Source of the DNA: Gemmataceae bacterium
Lineage (GTDB): Bacteria > Planctomycetota > Planctomycetia > Gemmatales > Gemmataceae
Length of the DNA: 5,727 bases
Assembly: GCA_947490035.1 (NCBI GenBank)
Contig: CANLGS010000314.1
Coordinates: forward strand, 1 to 5,727
Direction of reading: 5' to 3'
Every line of letters starts with the position of its first letter. The first letter of the stretch is position 1. A model generated the notes under the pieces. That model was not told the DNA's origin. It saw nothing but the letters and a program-made list of their open reading frames with translations, and searched no databases. Shown here in pieces: positions 1 through 5,727 of the stretch. A program made the translations under genes and the position numbers.

Positions 1-1
1 C

Positions 2-196
2 CACGCCGGCCGCGAGCCGATCGCCTCGGCGGTCGGGCCGGAGGAGTGGTTCGCGCGGGTGCCGCGCGAGAAGATGCGCGAGTACGCGAGCGAACGGCGG
101 TGGGCGTGGGCGACGTTCGGGGCCGGATTGTCGGCGCTTCTGGTCGCCGGGTGGATGCGCTGGCGCGCGGCGCGGCCGTCGGCAGCGACAATGTGA
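2..196 (+). CDS. C-terminal fragment of an unidentified membrane-anchored protein (5' end outside window)
   Basis: An open frame enters from the left edge and runs 64 codons to a TGA at 194-196. It has no start inside the window, so it is the 3' end of a longer gene. Codon third positions are mostly G or C, as in the genes downstream, whereas the overlapping frame from position 46 reads as arginine- and glycine-rich low-complexity protein. The fragment begins with a charged soluble stretch (EEWFARVPREKMREYASERR, fragment residues 14-33). A probable single transmembrane helix follows at about residues 34-52, rich in Trp, Ala, Gly and Leu, and then a short basic tail (RWRAAR). By the positive-inside tendency the tail would be cytoplasmic. 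I do not recognise the family: it could be a tail-anchored protein or the last helix of a multi-pass protein. It lies 67 bp upstream of the lactonase gene in the same orientation, so co-transcription is possible. Confidence 0.6.
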   Translation, partial: HAGREPIASAVGPEEWFARVPREKMREYASERRWAWATFGAGLSALLVAGWMRWRAARPSAATM

Positions 197-250
197 TTGA
201 CGGCGGACGGGTGCCGGCCGAAACTGGTCCGAGGCAAACCTACCCCACCC

Positions 251-255
251 AGGAG
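251..255 (+). promoter_or_regulatory. Shine-Dalgarno site of the lactonase gene
   Basis: AGGAG lies 8 nt before the ATG at 264. It is the clearest ribosome binding site in the window, and it supports that ATG as the start. Confidence 0.7.
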
Positions 256-263
256 TTCGCACC

Positions 264-1406
264 ATGACCGCTGACCGGCGAATCCAGGCTCTCGCGCTGG
301 CGGCTCTTGCCCTCATCGCCGCCCCGACACTCGCCCCCGCGAAAGACCCACTCGTATTCGTGACCGCGTTCGCGCCCGGCGACAAGGGCGGCATTCACGC
401 CTACGAGTTCGACGGCAAGGCGGGCAAACTCAAGCACATCGCGCGCACCGCGGGGGCCGAGAACCCGTTCTTCCTGGCGCTGTCGCCGGACAAGAAGTTC
501 CTGTACTCGATCCACGCCAAGCAGTTCGGCGGCAAGGAGAACGAGCAGGTCGCGGCGTATGAGGTCGTCGGGCGCACCGGCGAGTTGAAGTTTCTCAACC
601 GGCAGTCGGCGGAAGGCACCGCGGCCTGCTACCTGGATGTCGATAAGACCGGGAAGACCGTCCTCGTGGCGAACTACACTTCGGGCAGTGTCGCGTCGCT
701 GCCGGTCAAGGCCGACGGGTCGCTCGGCGAGAAGGCGTCGTTCTTCCAGCACAAGGGTTCAAGCGTGGACCCGAAGCGGCAGAAGGAACCGCACGCGCAC
801 AGCATCGTCGTCAGCCCGGATAACAAGTACGCCTTCGCCGCCGACCTCGGGACCGACCAAATCCTCTGCTACGCGTTCGACGCGGCCACCGCGAAGTTGA
901 CGCCGAACAAGACGCCGTTCGCGAAGGCGCCCGCCGGGGCCGGACCGCGGCACCTCACGTTCCACCCCACCGGGAAGCGCATCTACGCGATCAACGAATT
1001 GCTCAACTCGGTCACCGCGTTCGACTACGACGCGACCGCGGGCACGCTCACCGAGAAGCAGACGATCCCGACGCTGCCGGACGACTTCAAGGGCACCAGC
1101 CACTGCGCCGACCTGAAGATCACGCCGGACGGGAAGTTCCTCTACGGCACCAACCGCGGGCACGACAGCATCGCGGTCTATAGCATCGCCGAGGACGGCA
1201 AGTTGACGCTCGTCGTCATTACGCCGAGTCTGGGGAAGGGGCCGCAAAACCTGGCGATCACGGCGGACGGCGCGTGGCTGCTGTGCGCGAACATGCCGGG
1301 GAAGAACCTGGCGGTGTTCGGCATCGACGCCAAGAGTGGGCGCCTGAAGTCGGCCGGCGAACCGATCAGCCACCCCAGCCCGTCGTGCATTGTGCTGTTG
1401 CCGTGA
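264..1406 (+). CDS. Secreted lactonase-family (6-phosphogluconolactonase-like) beta-propeller protein
   Basis: This 380-residue protein belongs to the lactonase / YbhE-like family (Pfam PF10282), seven-bladed beta-propellers of usually about 340-390 residues, so it looks full length. A Sec signal peptide is evident: basic MTADRR, a hydrophobic Ala/Leu core at about 7-23, and an APA cleavage site near residue 26. Family motifs appear in order: [31 protein letters not shown] (about 175-186), the DLGTD blade motif (194-198), GPRH (227-230), INEL (243-246), [18 protein letters not shown] (282-299) and [13 protein letters not shown] near the end. The conserved His, Arg and Glu of the EPHAH, GPRH and NEL segments match residues thought to line the family's active-site face. 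Cytoplasmic members hydrolyse 6-phosphogluconolactone, but the export signal makes a pentose-phosphate role unlikely here. An extracytoplasmic lactonase or a non-catalytic propeller is more plausible. The start is fixed by AGGAG 8 nt upstream. The co-oriented hydrolase gene follows after 77 bp containing a large palindrome. Confidence 0.93.
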   Translation: MTADRRIQALALAALALIAAPTLAPAKDPLVFVTAFAPGDKGGIHAYEFDGKAGKLKHIARTAGAENPFFLALSPDKKFLYSIHAKQFGGKENEQVAAYEVVGRTGELKFLNRQSAEGTAACYLDVDKTGKTVLVANYTSGSVASLPVKADGSLGEKASFFQHKGSSVDPKRQKEPHAHSIVVSPDNKYAFAADLGTDQILCYAFDAATAKLTPNKTPFAKAPAGAGPRHLTFHPTGKRIYAINELLNSVTAFDYDATAGTLTEKQTIPTLPDDFKGTSHCADLKITPDGKFLYGTNRGHDSIAVYSIAEDGKLTLVVITPSLGKGPQNLAITADGAWLLCANMPGKNLAVFGIDAKSGRLKSAGEPISHPSPSCIVLLP

Positions 1407-1411
1407 TCTCC

Positions 1412-1467
1412 TGTAGGACAGGCCGCTGGCCTGTCGAAGCTGTGACAGGCCAGCGGCCTGTCCTACA
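1412..1467. repeat. Perfect nested inverted repeat between lactonase and hydrolase genes
   Basis: Two 24-nt arms, 1412-1435 and 1444-1467, are exact reverse complements separated by an 8-nt loop (GAAGCTGT). Each arm is itself a palindrome: GACAGGCC, a 3-nt loop, then GGCCTGTC. The element could therefore fold either as one 24-bp stem or as two small 8-bp hairpins. It starts 5 bp after the lactonase stop and ends 4 nt before the purine-rich ribosome binding site of the hydrolase. No T-run follows, so it is not a canonical intrinsic terminator. As RNA it could protect the upstream 3' end or affect access to the downstream start. The shape and intergenic position resemble dispersed REP/BIME-like elements, but copy number elsewhere in the genome cannot be seen from here. 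Confidence 0.9.
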
Positions 1468-1471
1468 TCAA

Positions 1472-1477
1472 GAAAGG
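1472..1477 (+). promoter_or_regulatory. Ribosome binding site of the alpha/beta hydrolase gene
   Basis: GAAAGG lies 6 nt before the ATG at 1484. It favours this start over in-frame upstream codons that lie inside the lactonase gene. It sits 4 nt after the end of the inverted repeat, so folding of that repeat could affect ribosome access. Confidence 0.55.
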
Positions 1478-1483
1478 CTCACC

Positions 1484-2347
1484 ATGCGACTCGTGACCAC
1501 ACTCCTCGCCGTCCTCGCCGTCGCCGCTGACGTGCGGGCGCAGGAGGTCAAACGCGACATTCCGTACGTCGAGAAGGGACATGAGCGGCAAGTACTCGAC
1601 GTTTACTACCCGGCGGGCGCGAAGCACCTGCCGGTGGTGTTCTGGATTCACGGCGGCGGCTGGCAAACGGGCGACAAGAAGGACGTGCAGATCAAGCCGA
1701 AAGTGTTCAACGAGAAGGGATTCGTCTTCGTCGCCCTCAACTACCGGCTGCTGCCCGCGGTGGACATGGGGACCATTGTCAAGGACATCGCGAAGGGCGT
1801 GCGCTGGACCTCCGACCACGTCGCGGAGTATGGCGGCGACCCGAAGCGCATCTTCGTCATGGGCCACTCCGCAGGCGCGCAACTCGCCGCGCTGGTCTGC
1901 ACCGACGACCGCTACCTGAAGGCCGAGAAGCTATCGCTGGACATCGTGAAAGGTTGCGTGCCGGTCGATGGGGACACTTACGACGTGCCGGCAATGATCG
2001 CGACCGCGGAGGCCCGGTGGAAGGCACACGGTCTCGCCCCGGCGAAGTTCGGCCACCGCGAGAAGTTCGGCAACGACGCGGAGAAGCACAAGGACTTCTC
2101 CGCGGTCGCGCACGTGGCGAAGGACAAGCACATCCCGCCGTTCTTTCTCCTGCACGTCGCGGGTCACCCGGACGTGAGCGCGCAAGCCGTGCGGCTGGGC
2201 AGCGTGCTGAAGGAGGCCGGCGTTCCCGTCACGGTCTTCGGCGCGAAGGAGACTACCCACAACAAGGTCAACGCGGACATCGGCCTGCGGGACGACCCGG
2301 CTACCAAAGCGCTGTTCGAGTTCCTCGACAAGGCGTTGAAGAAGTGA
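1484..2347 (+). CDS. Secreted alpha/beta hydrolase (esterase/lipase-like, BD-FAE type)
   Basis: This 287-residue serine hydrolase has the alpha/beta fold and resembles the hormone-sensitive-lipase / BD-FAE group (Pfam PF20434, PF07859). A Sec signal peptide covers residues 1-19 ([19 protein letters not shown], cleavage before Gln20). The mature part opens with [16 protein letters not shown], typical of these esterases. HGGGW at 56-60 supplies the oxyanion hole. GHSAG at 127-131 is the nucleophile elbow, with Ser129 as catalytic serine. Asp230 in HPDVSAQ is the likely acid and His259 in TTHN the likely base, so the triad seems intact. Family members cleave carboxyl esters, including acyl or feruloyl decorations on polysaccharides; the substrate here is unknown. 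The frame is open upstream to 1274, but that extension would overlap the lactonase gene by 133 bp and read through the palindrome. The ATG at 1484, with GAAAGG 6 nt upstream and an immediate signal peptide, is clearly better. Confidence 0.92.
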   Translation: MRLVTTLLAVLAVAADVRAQEVKRDIPYVEKGHERQVLDVYYPAGAKHLPVVFWIHGGGWQTGDKKDVQIKPKVFNEKGFVFVALNYRLLPAVDMGTIVKDIAKGVRWTSDHVAEYGGDPKRIFVMGHSAGAQLAALVCTDDRYLKAEKLSLDIVKGCVPVDGDTYDVPAMIATAEARWKAHGLAPAKFGHREKFGNDAEKHKDFSAVAHVAKDKHIPPFFLLHVAGHPDVSAQAVRLGSVLKEAGVPVTVFGAKETTHNKVNADIGLRDDPATKALFEFLDKALKK

Positions 2348-2358
2348 CCGAAGCTTTC

Positions 2359-2463
2359 GTGGGGTAGGCCGCCGGCCTGCCTCTTTCTCCCGTGCCGCGC
2401 CGCATCGGAGGGGTCAACTGGGGCTGGACGCGGGGTGCTTTGGCAGGCCAGCGCCTATCCCAC
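2359..2463. repeat. Degenerate long inverted repeat, related to the element at 1412-1467
   Basis: The left arm (2359-2381, 23 nt) and right arm (2442-2463, 22 nt) are reverse complements apart from one 1-nt gap and two substitutions. They are separated by a 60-nt spacer with no recognisable content. The left arm contains AGGCCGCCGGCCTG (2366-2379), which differs by one base from AGGCCGCTGGCCTG (1420-1433) in the first inverted repeat. This suggests two members of one repeat family, this one diverged and carrying a long centre. The inner hairpin is kept in the left arm and largely lost in the right arm. Confidence 0.75.
2363..2390 (+). terminator. Possible intrinsic terminator after the hydrolase gene
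   Basis: Starting 16 bp after the hydrolase stop, GGTAGGCC (2363-2370), a GCC loop and GGCCTGCC (2374-2381) form an 8-bp stem with one G-U pair. TCTTTCTCC follows. The tail is pyrimidine-rich but not a clean T-run, so terminator function is tentative. The hairpin is also the left arm of the larger imperfect repeat at 2359-2463. Confidence 0.35.
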
Positions 2464-2478
2464 GGGACGGGTCTAATC

Positions 2479-2507
2479 TTGGAGTTCCGCTCGCCAGCCT
2501 TTAAGAT
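2479..2507 (+). promoter_or_regulatory. Candidate sigma70-type promoter for the PSCyt/PSD1 - DUF1501 unit
   Basis: TTGGAG (2479-2484) and TAAGAT (2502-2507) are separated by exactly 17 bp. They match the TTGACA and TATAAT consensus at 3 and 4 of 6 positions. They lie in the most AT-rich patch of this GC-rich window, downstream of the putative terminator. Initiation near 2514 would give a leader of about 45 nt. Planctomycete promoter consensus is poorly defined, so this rests on spacing, base composition and position. Confidence 0.35.
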
Positions 2508-2558
2508 AGCCTGTTACAGCATTCCGTCACTCCCCAGCACCACTCCTTGGTGAAGGTC

Positions 2559-4913
2559 ATGCGCCTTTCGACCGACACCGCTCGCGCGGCGGCGCTCCTT
2601 CTGGTTACCCTTCTGCCGACGCTTGGCCGCGCCGACGAGGGGACTGATTTCTTCGAGAAGAAGGTTCGGCCGGTTCTCGTCGAACACTGCTATTCTTGCC
2701 ACTCGGCGGGCGCGAAGAAAGAGCAGGGCGGGCTGCGGCTCGACACCCCGGACGCGATCCGCAAGGGCGGCGAATCCGGCGCAGTCGTCAAACCAAAAGA
2801 CGCGAACAGTCTGCTGCTGCTGATGGTCGCGCACGCCCCCGACGTTCCCGCCATGCCGCCGAAGAAGAAGCTGCCGGGCGCGGCCGTGGCCGATCTGCGC
2901 GAGTGGGTGAAGATGGGCGCGCCGCTCCCGGCCGCGACTGTCGCCAAGCCCGCGATCGGCGAAGCCGCTCGCAGGTTCTGGTCGTTCCAACCGGTCGCGG
3001 AGAAGACCGCCCCGAAGGTCTCGGACCCGAAGTGGCCGGTGACGAAGGCCGACTTCTTCGTCCTGAAAGCGCTCGACGATCAGGAGCTACGGCACGCCCC
3101 GCCCGCGGACCGGCGCACGCTCGTCCGCCGCGTCTACTTCGACCTCATCGGCCTTCCGCCCACGTTCCAACAAGTCGAAGCGTTTGCCGCAGACACGCGG
3201 GCCGATGCTTACGAACAGCTCGTCGATGAGTTGCTCGCGTCGCCGCGCTTCGGGGAGAAGTGGGGGCGGCACTGGCTCGACGTGGTCCGGTACGCCGAGG
3301 ACAACTCGACCAGCGAATCGACGTGCAAGCCGCCGCGCTTCCCCTACCGCTACCGCGACTGGGTGATCGCCGCGTTCAACGCCGACCTGCCGTTCGACCG
3401 GTTCGTGAAACTGCAACTCGCCGCCGACCTGACCCCGGACACGAAGCCGGACGACTACGCGGGACTCGGGTTCCTCGGCCTCTCGCCGGTCTACCACAAG
3501 GAGCCGAAGCTGTCGAAGGACGTGATCGCGGCGTTCGTCGCCGACGAGTGGGACGAGCGCGTGGACACCATCACGCGCGGGTTCCTCGGGCTGACCGTCG
3601 CGTGCGCGCGGTGCCACGACCACAAGTTCGACCCGGTGTCCACCGAAGACTACTACGCGCTCGTCGGGGTGATGGCGAACACGCAACTCGCGGAGCGCCC
3701 GCTGAAACTTAGCGCCGACGCGAGTCAGGACGCGCTCACGACCGTCCGGCTCGACCTGATCGACGCGACACAACGTCTCAGCTATGCGAAAGAGGTGCGC
3801 GGAACCGCCGTCAAGGAGAAGAAAGACACAGCGCCGTTCGACGCACAAGTTAAAGCGGTTGAGGCGCGCGTCGCGAGTCTGCGGACGAAGGAGAAGGCGC
3901 TCGACACGGGGACAATTGCGAACGTCGTGCGGGATGCCGGAACGTGGGTGAACGGCAGCGACCCGACGTGGACGGTGCTCGACTACAAGCCGGGCACGTT
4001 CCGCGACCTTCCGGTGTTCGTTCGCGGCAACCCGATGCGCCACGGCGAGATCGTCCCGAAGCGGTTCCTCAGCGTACTCTCGACCGGCGAGCCGAAGCCT
4101 TTCAAGGACGGCAGCGGGCGGCGCGAACTGGCCGACGCGATCACCACCGACGCGGCCGGACTGACGGCACGGGTGTTCGTGAACCGGACGTGGGGTTGGG
4201 TGTTCGGCCGGCACCTCGTCGCCACCCCAAGCAACTTCGGCGCGCTCGGCGACCGCCCGACGCACCCGGAACTGCTGGACGACCTCGCGGCCAGGTTCGT
4301 CGCCAACCGCTGGTCGATGAAGTGGCTGGTGCGCGAACTGGTCACGTCCGCGACGTACCGGCAAGCAAGCTTGCACGACGAGAAAAGTGCCGCGGCGGAC
4401 CCGGACGACCGCTTGCTGTGGCGCGCGCCCCGCAAGCGGCTGGACCTGGAAGCGTGGCGCGACGCGATGCTCCAGGTGAGCGGCCAACTCGACCTCGCCG
4501 GCGGCGGTCCGTCGGACAACCTGGACGGACCCCGCAGCGTCCGCCGGACGGTCTTCGGCAAGGTGAGCCGCGAGCGCCCGGCCGACATTCACCGCTTGTT
4601 CGACCTGCCGGACCCGCGAGCGCACGGCGAGAAGCGCGAGGCGACGACCACACCCGTTCAGCAACTCTACTTCCTGAACAGCCCGTTCGTGCGCCAGTCG
4701 GCCGCGGCGCTGGCGAAGGCCGCGACCACCGGAAAGAGCGGCGCGGACGCGGCGAAGGCGCTGTTCCGCCAAGTGCTCTTGCGCGACCCCTCTGCCGACG
4801 AGTTAGCGACGGCGTTGAAGTTGGTCCGGCCGGCGCGGGCGGGCGGCGCGCCGGCGTGGGAGTTGCTCGCGCAGGCGCTACTGGCGAGCAACGAGTTCCT
4901 GTTCCTCAACTGA
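2559..4913 (+). CDS. Planctomycete PSCyt1-PSCyt2(DUF1549)-PSD1(DUF1553) secreted cytochrome-like protein
   Basis: This 784-residue exported protein has three planctomycete-typical domains. A Sec signal spans residues 1-25, ending LGRA before Asp26. PSCyt1 (PF07635, about 31-110) has FFEKKVRPVL, the heme c motif CYSCH (44-48), GGLRLD (57-62) and MPP (99-101), whose Met99 is a possible distal ligand. PSCyt2/DUF1549 (PF07583, about 160-375) carries RRVYFDLIGLPPT, FGEKWGRHWLD (231-241) and a second CxxCH in CARCHDHKFDP (349-359). A charged, probably helical linker (about 382-450) follows, then PSD1/DUF1553 (PF07587, from about 486) with VFVRGNP, NRTWGWVFG (542-550), GDRPTHPELLDDLA and the usual NEFLFLN end. 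No LamG or similar insert is present, so this is the short form. The biochemical role is unsettled: covalent heme and redox activity are inferred from the motifs. The start is uncertain, since TTG 2547 and GTG 2550 are in frame upstream. ATG 2559 is preferred because it opens directly into the signal peptide, although GAAGG is only 2 nt away. Confidence 0.95.
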   Translation: MRLSTDTARAAALLLVTLLPTLGRADEGTDFFEKKVRPVLVEHCYSCHSAGAKKEQGGLRLDTPDAIRKGGESGAVVKPKDANSLLLLMVAHAPDVPAMPPKKKLPGAAVADLREWVKMGAPLPAATVAKPAIGEAARRFWSFQPVAEKTAPKVSDPKWPVTKADFFVLKALDDQELRHAPPADRRTLVRRVYFDLIGLPPTFQQVEAFAADTRADAYEQLVDELLASPRFGEKWGRHWLDVVRYAEDNSTSESTCKPPRFPYRYRDWVIAAFNADLPFDRFVKLQLAADLTPDTKPDDYAGLGFLGLSPVYHKEPKLSKDVIAAFVADEWDERVDTITRGFLGLTVACARCHDHKFDPVSTEDYYALVGVMANTQLAERPLKLSADASQDALTTVRLDLIDATQRLSYAKEVRGTAVKEKKDTAPFDAQVKAVEARVASLRTKEKALDTGTIANVVRDAGTWVNGSDPTWTVLDYKPGTFRDLPVFVRGNPMRHGEIVPKRFLSVLSTGEPKPFKDGSGRRELADAITTDAAGLTARVFVNRTWGWVFGRHLVATPSNFGALGDRPTHPELLDDLAARFVANRWSMKWLVRELVTSATYRQASLHDEKSAAADPDDRLLWRAPRKRLDLEAWRDAMLQVSGQLDLAGGGPSDNLDGPRSVRRTVFGKVSRERPADIHRLFDLPDPRAHGEKREATTTPVQQLYFLNSPFVRQSAAALAKAATTGKSGADAAKALFRQVLLRDPSADELATALKLVRPARAGGAPAWELLAQALLASNEFLFLN

Positions 4914-4922
4914 CTCTCTCTT

Positions 4923-4938
4923 GAGCCGCTCGCGGCTT
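4923..4938. repeat. Short GC hairpin between PSCyt/PSD1 and DUF1501 genes
   Basis: AGCCG and CGGCT flank a CTCG loop, extendable by one G-U pair, in the 41-bp gap between the two genes. There is no T-run after it, so it is unlikely to terminate transcription. It could be a processing or stability element or a small dispersed repeat; the stem is short enough to arise by chance in GC-rich DNA. Confidence 0.35.
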
Positions 4939-4954
4939 CGCACGAGTGCCACTG

Positions 4955-5727
4955 ATGACGCCATCCGATCCCACCGATCCCTTCGCGCCGACGCGCCGGG
5001 CGTTCCTGCGCGAACTCGGCGGCAGCGTCGGCCTGCTCGGGCTGGCGAGCTACCTGCAAGCCGCTGACGCGAAGCAACAGGGGGCGGACGCCCCCCGCTC
5101 GCCAAAAGCGCACTTCAAAGCGCGCGCGAAGCGGGTCATCTTCCTGTTCATGGCCGGCGGGCCGTCGCACCTCGACACGTTCGACCCGAAGCCGGCGCTG
5201 GAGAAGCACGCCGGCAAGCGGCCGGGGGCCACCGACCTGCGCACCGAGCGCGTCACCGGCGGCGTGCTGCCGTCCGCGTTCAAGTTCCGACCGGGCGGGA
5301 AGTCCGGGCTGCCGGTCAGCGACCTGCTCCCGAACGTCCGCGACTGCGCCGACGAGCTGTGCGTGCTGCGCGGCGTCTACGCGAGCAACCCGAACCACTC
5401 GCCGGCCGCGAACTTCATGGCCAGCGGCCGGATCGACGCCACCCACCCCGGCATCGGGTCGTGGGTGTCCTACGGGTTGGGTTCCGAGAACGCCGACCTG
5501 CCCGGTTTCGTCTCGCTCGGCGGCGGGTTCGGTCAGGTCGGGTTCGAGCGCAGCGGGTACCTCCCTGGGCAGTTCCAGGCGACTCGCGTGGTCGCGGCGG
5601 AGAGTGATCCGGAGAAGATGATCCGGCACCTCAAGAACCCGGCCATCGGCCCCGACGACCAGAAGCGGCAACTCGACGCGCTGCAATCCTTCAACAAGTC
5701 GCACGCCGCCGCGAACGGCGACGACCC
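4955..5727 (+). CDS. DUF1501 domain protein with Tat signal (3' end outside window)
   Basis: The frame runs from ATG 4955 to the window edge without a stop: 257 complete codons, the N-terminal part of a DUF1501 protein (PF07394, usually about 400-500 residues). The family is structurally related to sulfatases/alkaline phosphatases and is typically encoded next to PSCyt/PSD1 genes in planctomycetes; its reaction is not established. The N-terminus has a twin-arginine motif TRRAFLREL (13-21) and a weak hydrophobic stretch GGSVGLLGLASYLQAA (22-37), indicating Tat export of a folded protein. The domain begins at about residue 59 with KRVIFLFMAGGPSHLDTFDP, where His72, Asp74 and Asp77 are candidate metal or active-site residues. 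LPVSDLLP (119-126) and NPNHSPAANFMASG (145-158) are further family motifs. GTG 4946 is an in-frame alternative start adding three residues; a stop at 4922-4924 bounds the frame. Neither start has a strong ribosome site. Residues 42-47 are encoded by a GC palindrome. Confidence 0.93.
   Translation, partial: MTPSDPTDPFAPTRRAFLRELGGSVGLLGLASYLQAADAKQQGADAPRSPKAHFKARAKRVIFLFMAGGPSHLDTFDPKPALEKHAGKRPGATDLRTERVTGGVLPSAFKFRPGGKSGLPVSDLLPNVRDCADELCVLRGVYASNPNHSPAANFMASGRIDATHPGIGSWVSYGLGSENADLPGFVSLGGGFGQVGFERSGYLPGQFQATRVVAAESDPEKMIRHLKNPAIGPDDQKRQLDALQSFNKSHAAANGDD
5080..5095. repeat. GC palindrome inside the DUF1501 coding sequence
   Basis: GGGGGCG (5080-5086) and CGCCCCC (5089-5095) form a perfect 7-bp inverted repeat around a GA dinucleotide. 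It encodes part of the linker QQGADAPRSP between the Tat signal and the conserved domain. No conserved family motif falls in this stretch, so a small insertion here would be tolerated. It may be a short palindromic element captured in frame, or simply GC-rich linker sequence. Confidence 0.45.

Noticed and set aside
197..226. TTGACG (197-202) as a -35 element for the lactonase gene
   Set aside because: The -35 match is good, but the sequence 17-18 bp downstream (GAAACT or AAACTG) is a poor -10, so a promoter is not supported.
46..267. 73-codon plus-strand frame at the left edge
   Set aside because: It has low-complexity composition, overlaps the better-supported frame ending at 196, and runs past the lactonase start.
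1412..1467. Inverted repeat as transposon ends or an intrinsic terminator
   Set aside because: There is no transposase or cargo between the arms (8 nt), no obvious target-site duplication, and no T-run after the stem.
1274..1483. N-terminal extension of the hydrolase frame by 70 codons
   Set aside because: It overlaps the lactonase gene by 133 bp, translates the inverted repeat, and would bury the signal peptide that begins at 1484.
4365..4374. Perfect 10-bp palindrome GCAAGCTTGC in the PSD1 region
   Set aside because: It is short, lies inside conserved coding sequence, and has no partner copy in the window; chance is sufficient.
3087..4772. 561-codon open frame on the minus strand
   Set aside because: It lies antisense to the strongly recognisable PSCyt2/PSD1 domains. 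Its arginine- and valine-rich product has no motif and is expected from high-GC third positions.
3944..4924. 326-codon plus-strand frame within the PSCyt/PSD1 gene
   Set aside because: It is an out-of-frame shadow rich in Arg, Gly and Pro; the PSD1 motifs are in the other frame.
4667..5704. 345-codon open frame on the minus strand spanning the gene junction
   Set aside because: It is antisense to the PSD1 C-terminus and the DUF1501 N-terminus, both with clear family motifs. Its product is low-complexity with no recognisable domain.

Overview
The window looks like chromosomal DNA of a high-GC planctomycete, most likely of the Gemmata/Gemmataceae type. The main evidence is a secreted protein with the planctomycete-specific PSCyt1-PSCyt2-PSD1 architecture (cytochrome-like CxxCH domain, DUF1549, DUF1553), followed directly by a DUF1501 protein with a twin-arginine signal. 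That pair is greatly expanded in Planctomycetota. Coding bases are GC-rich with strong G/C at third positions. Intergenic GC-rich palindromes also fit this group. The species assignment is inference; no search was possible.

Layout, all genes on the + strand. (1) 2-196: the last 64 codons of a gene that begins before the window, ending in one probable membrane helix. (2) 264-1406: a secreted lactonase-family seven-bladed beta-propeller. (3) 1412-1467: a perfect nested inverted repeat filling most of the intergenic gap. (4) 1484-2347: a secreted alpha/beta hydrolase with an HGGGW oxyanion motif and a GHSAG nucleophile elbow. (5) 2348-2558: a 211-bp intergenic region holding a possible terminator hairpin, a second degenerate inverted repeat with the same core as the first, and an AT-rich patch with a plausible sigma70-type promoter. 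(6) 2559-4913: the PSCyt1-PSCyt2-PSD1 protein. (7) 4955 to the window end: the first 257 codons of a DUF1501 protein.

Four of the five genes carry export signals, three Sec-type and one Tat-type, so this is a cell-envelope gene set. The PSCyt/PSD1 and DUF1501 genes are 41 bp apart and are probably one transcription unit; in planctomycetes these two families normally occur as such a pair, with no settled biochemical role. The lactonase and hydrolase may form a second unit acting on extracytoplasmic esters or lactones, but their substrates cannot be read from sequence.

I see no RNA genes, CRISPR array, transposase, phage genes or defence system. The less ordinary content is in the palindromic repeats: two related elements between genes and one GC palindrome inside the linker of the DUF1501 gene. 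I found no convincing new multi-gene system.
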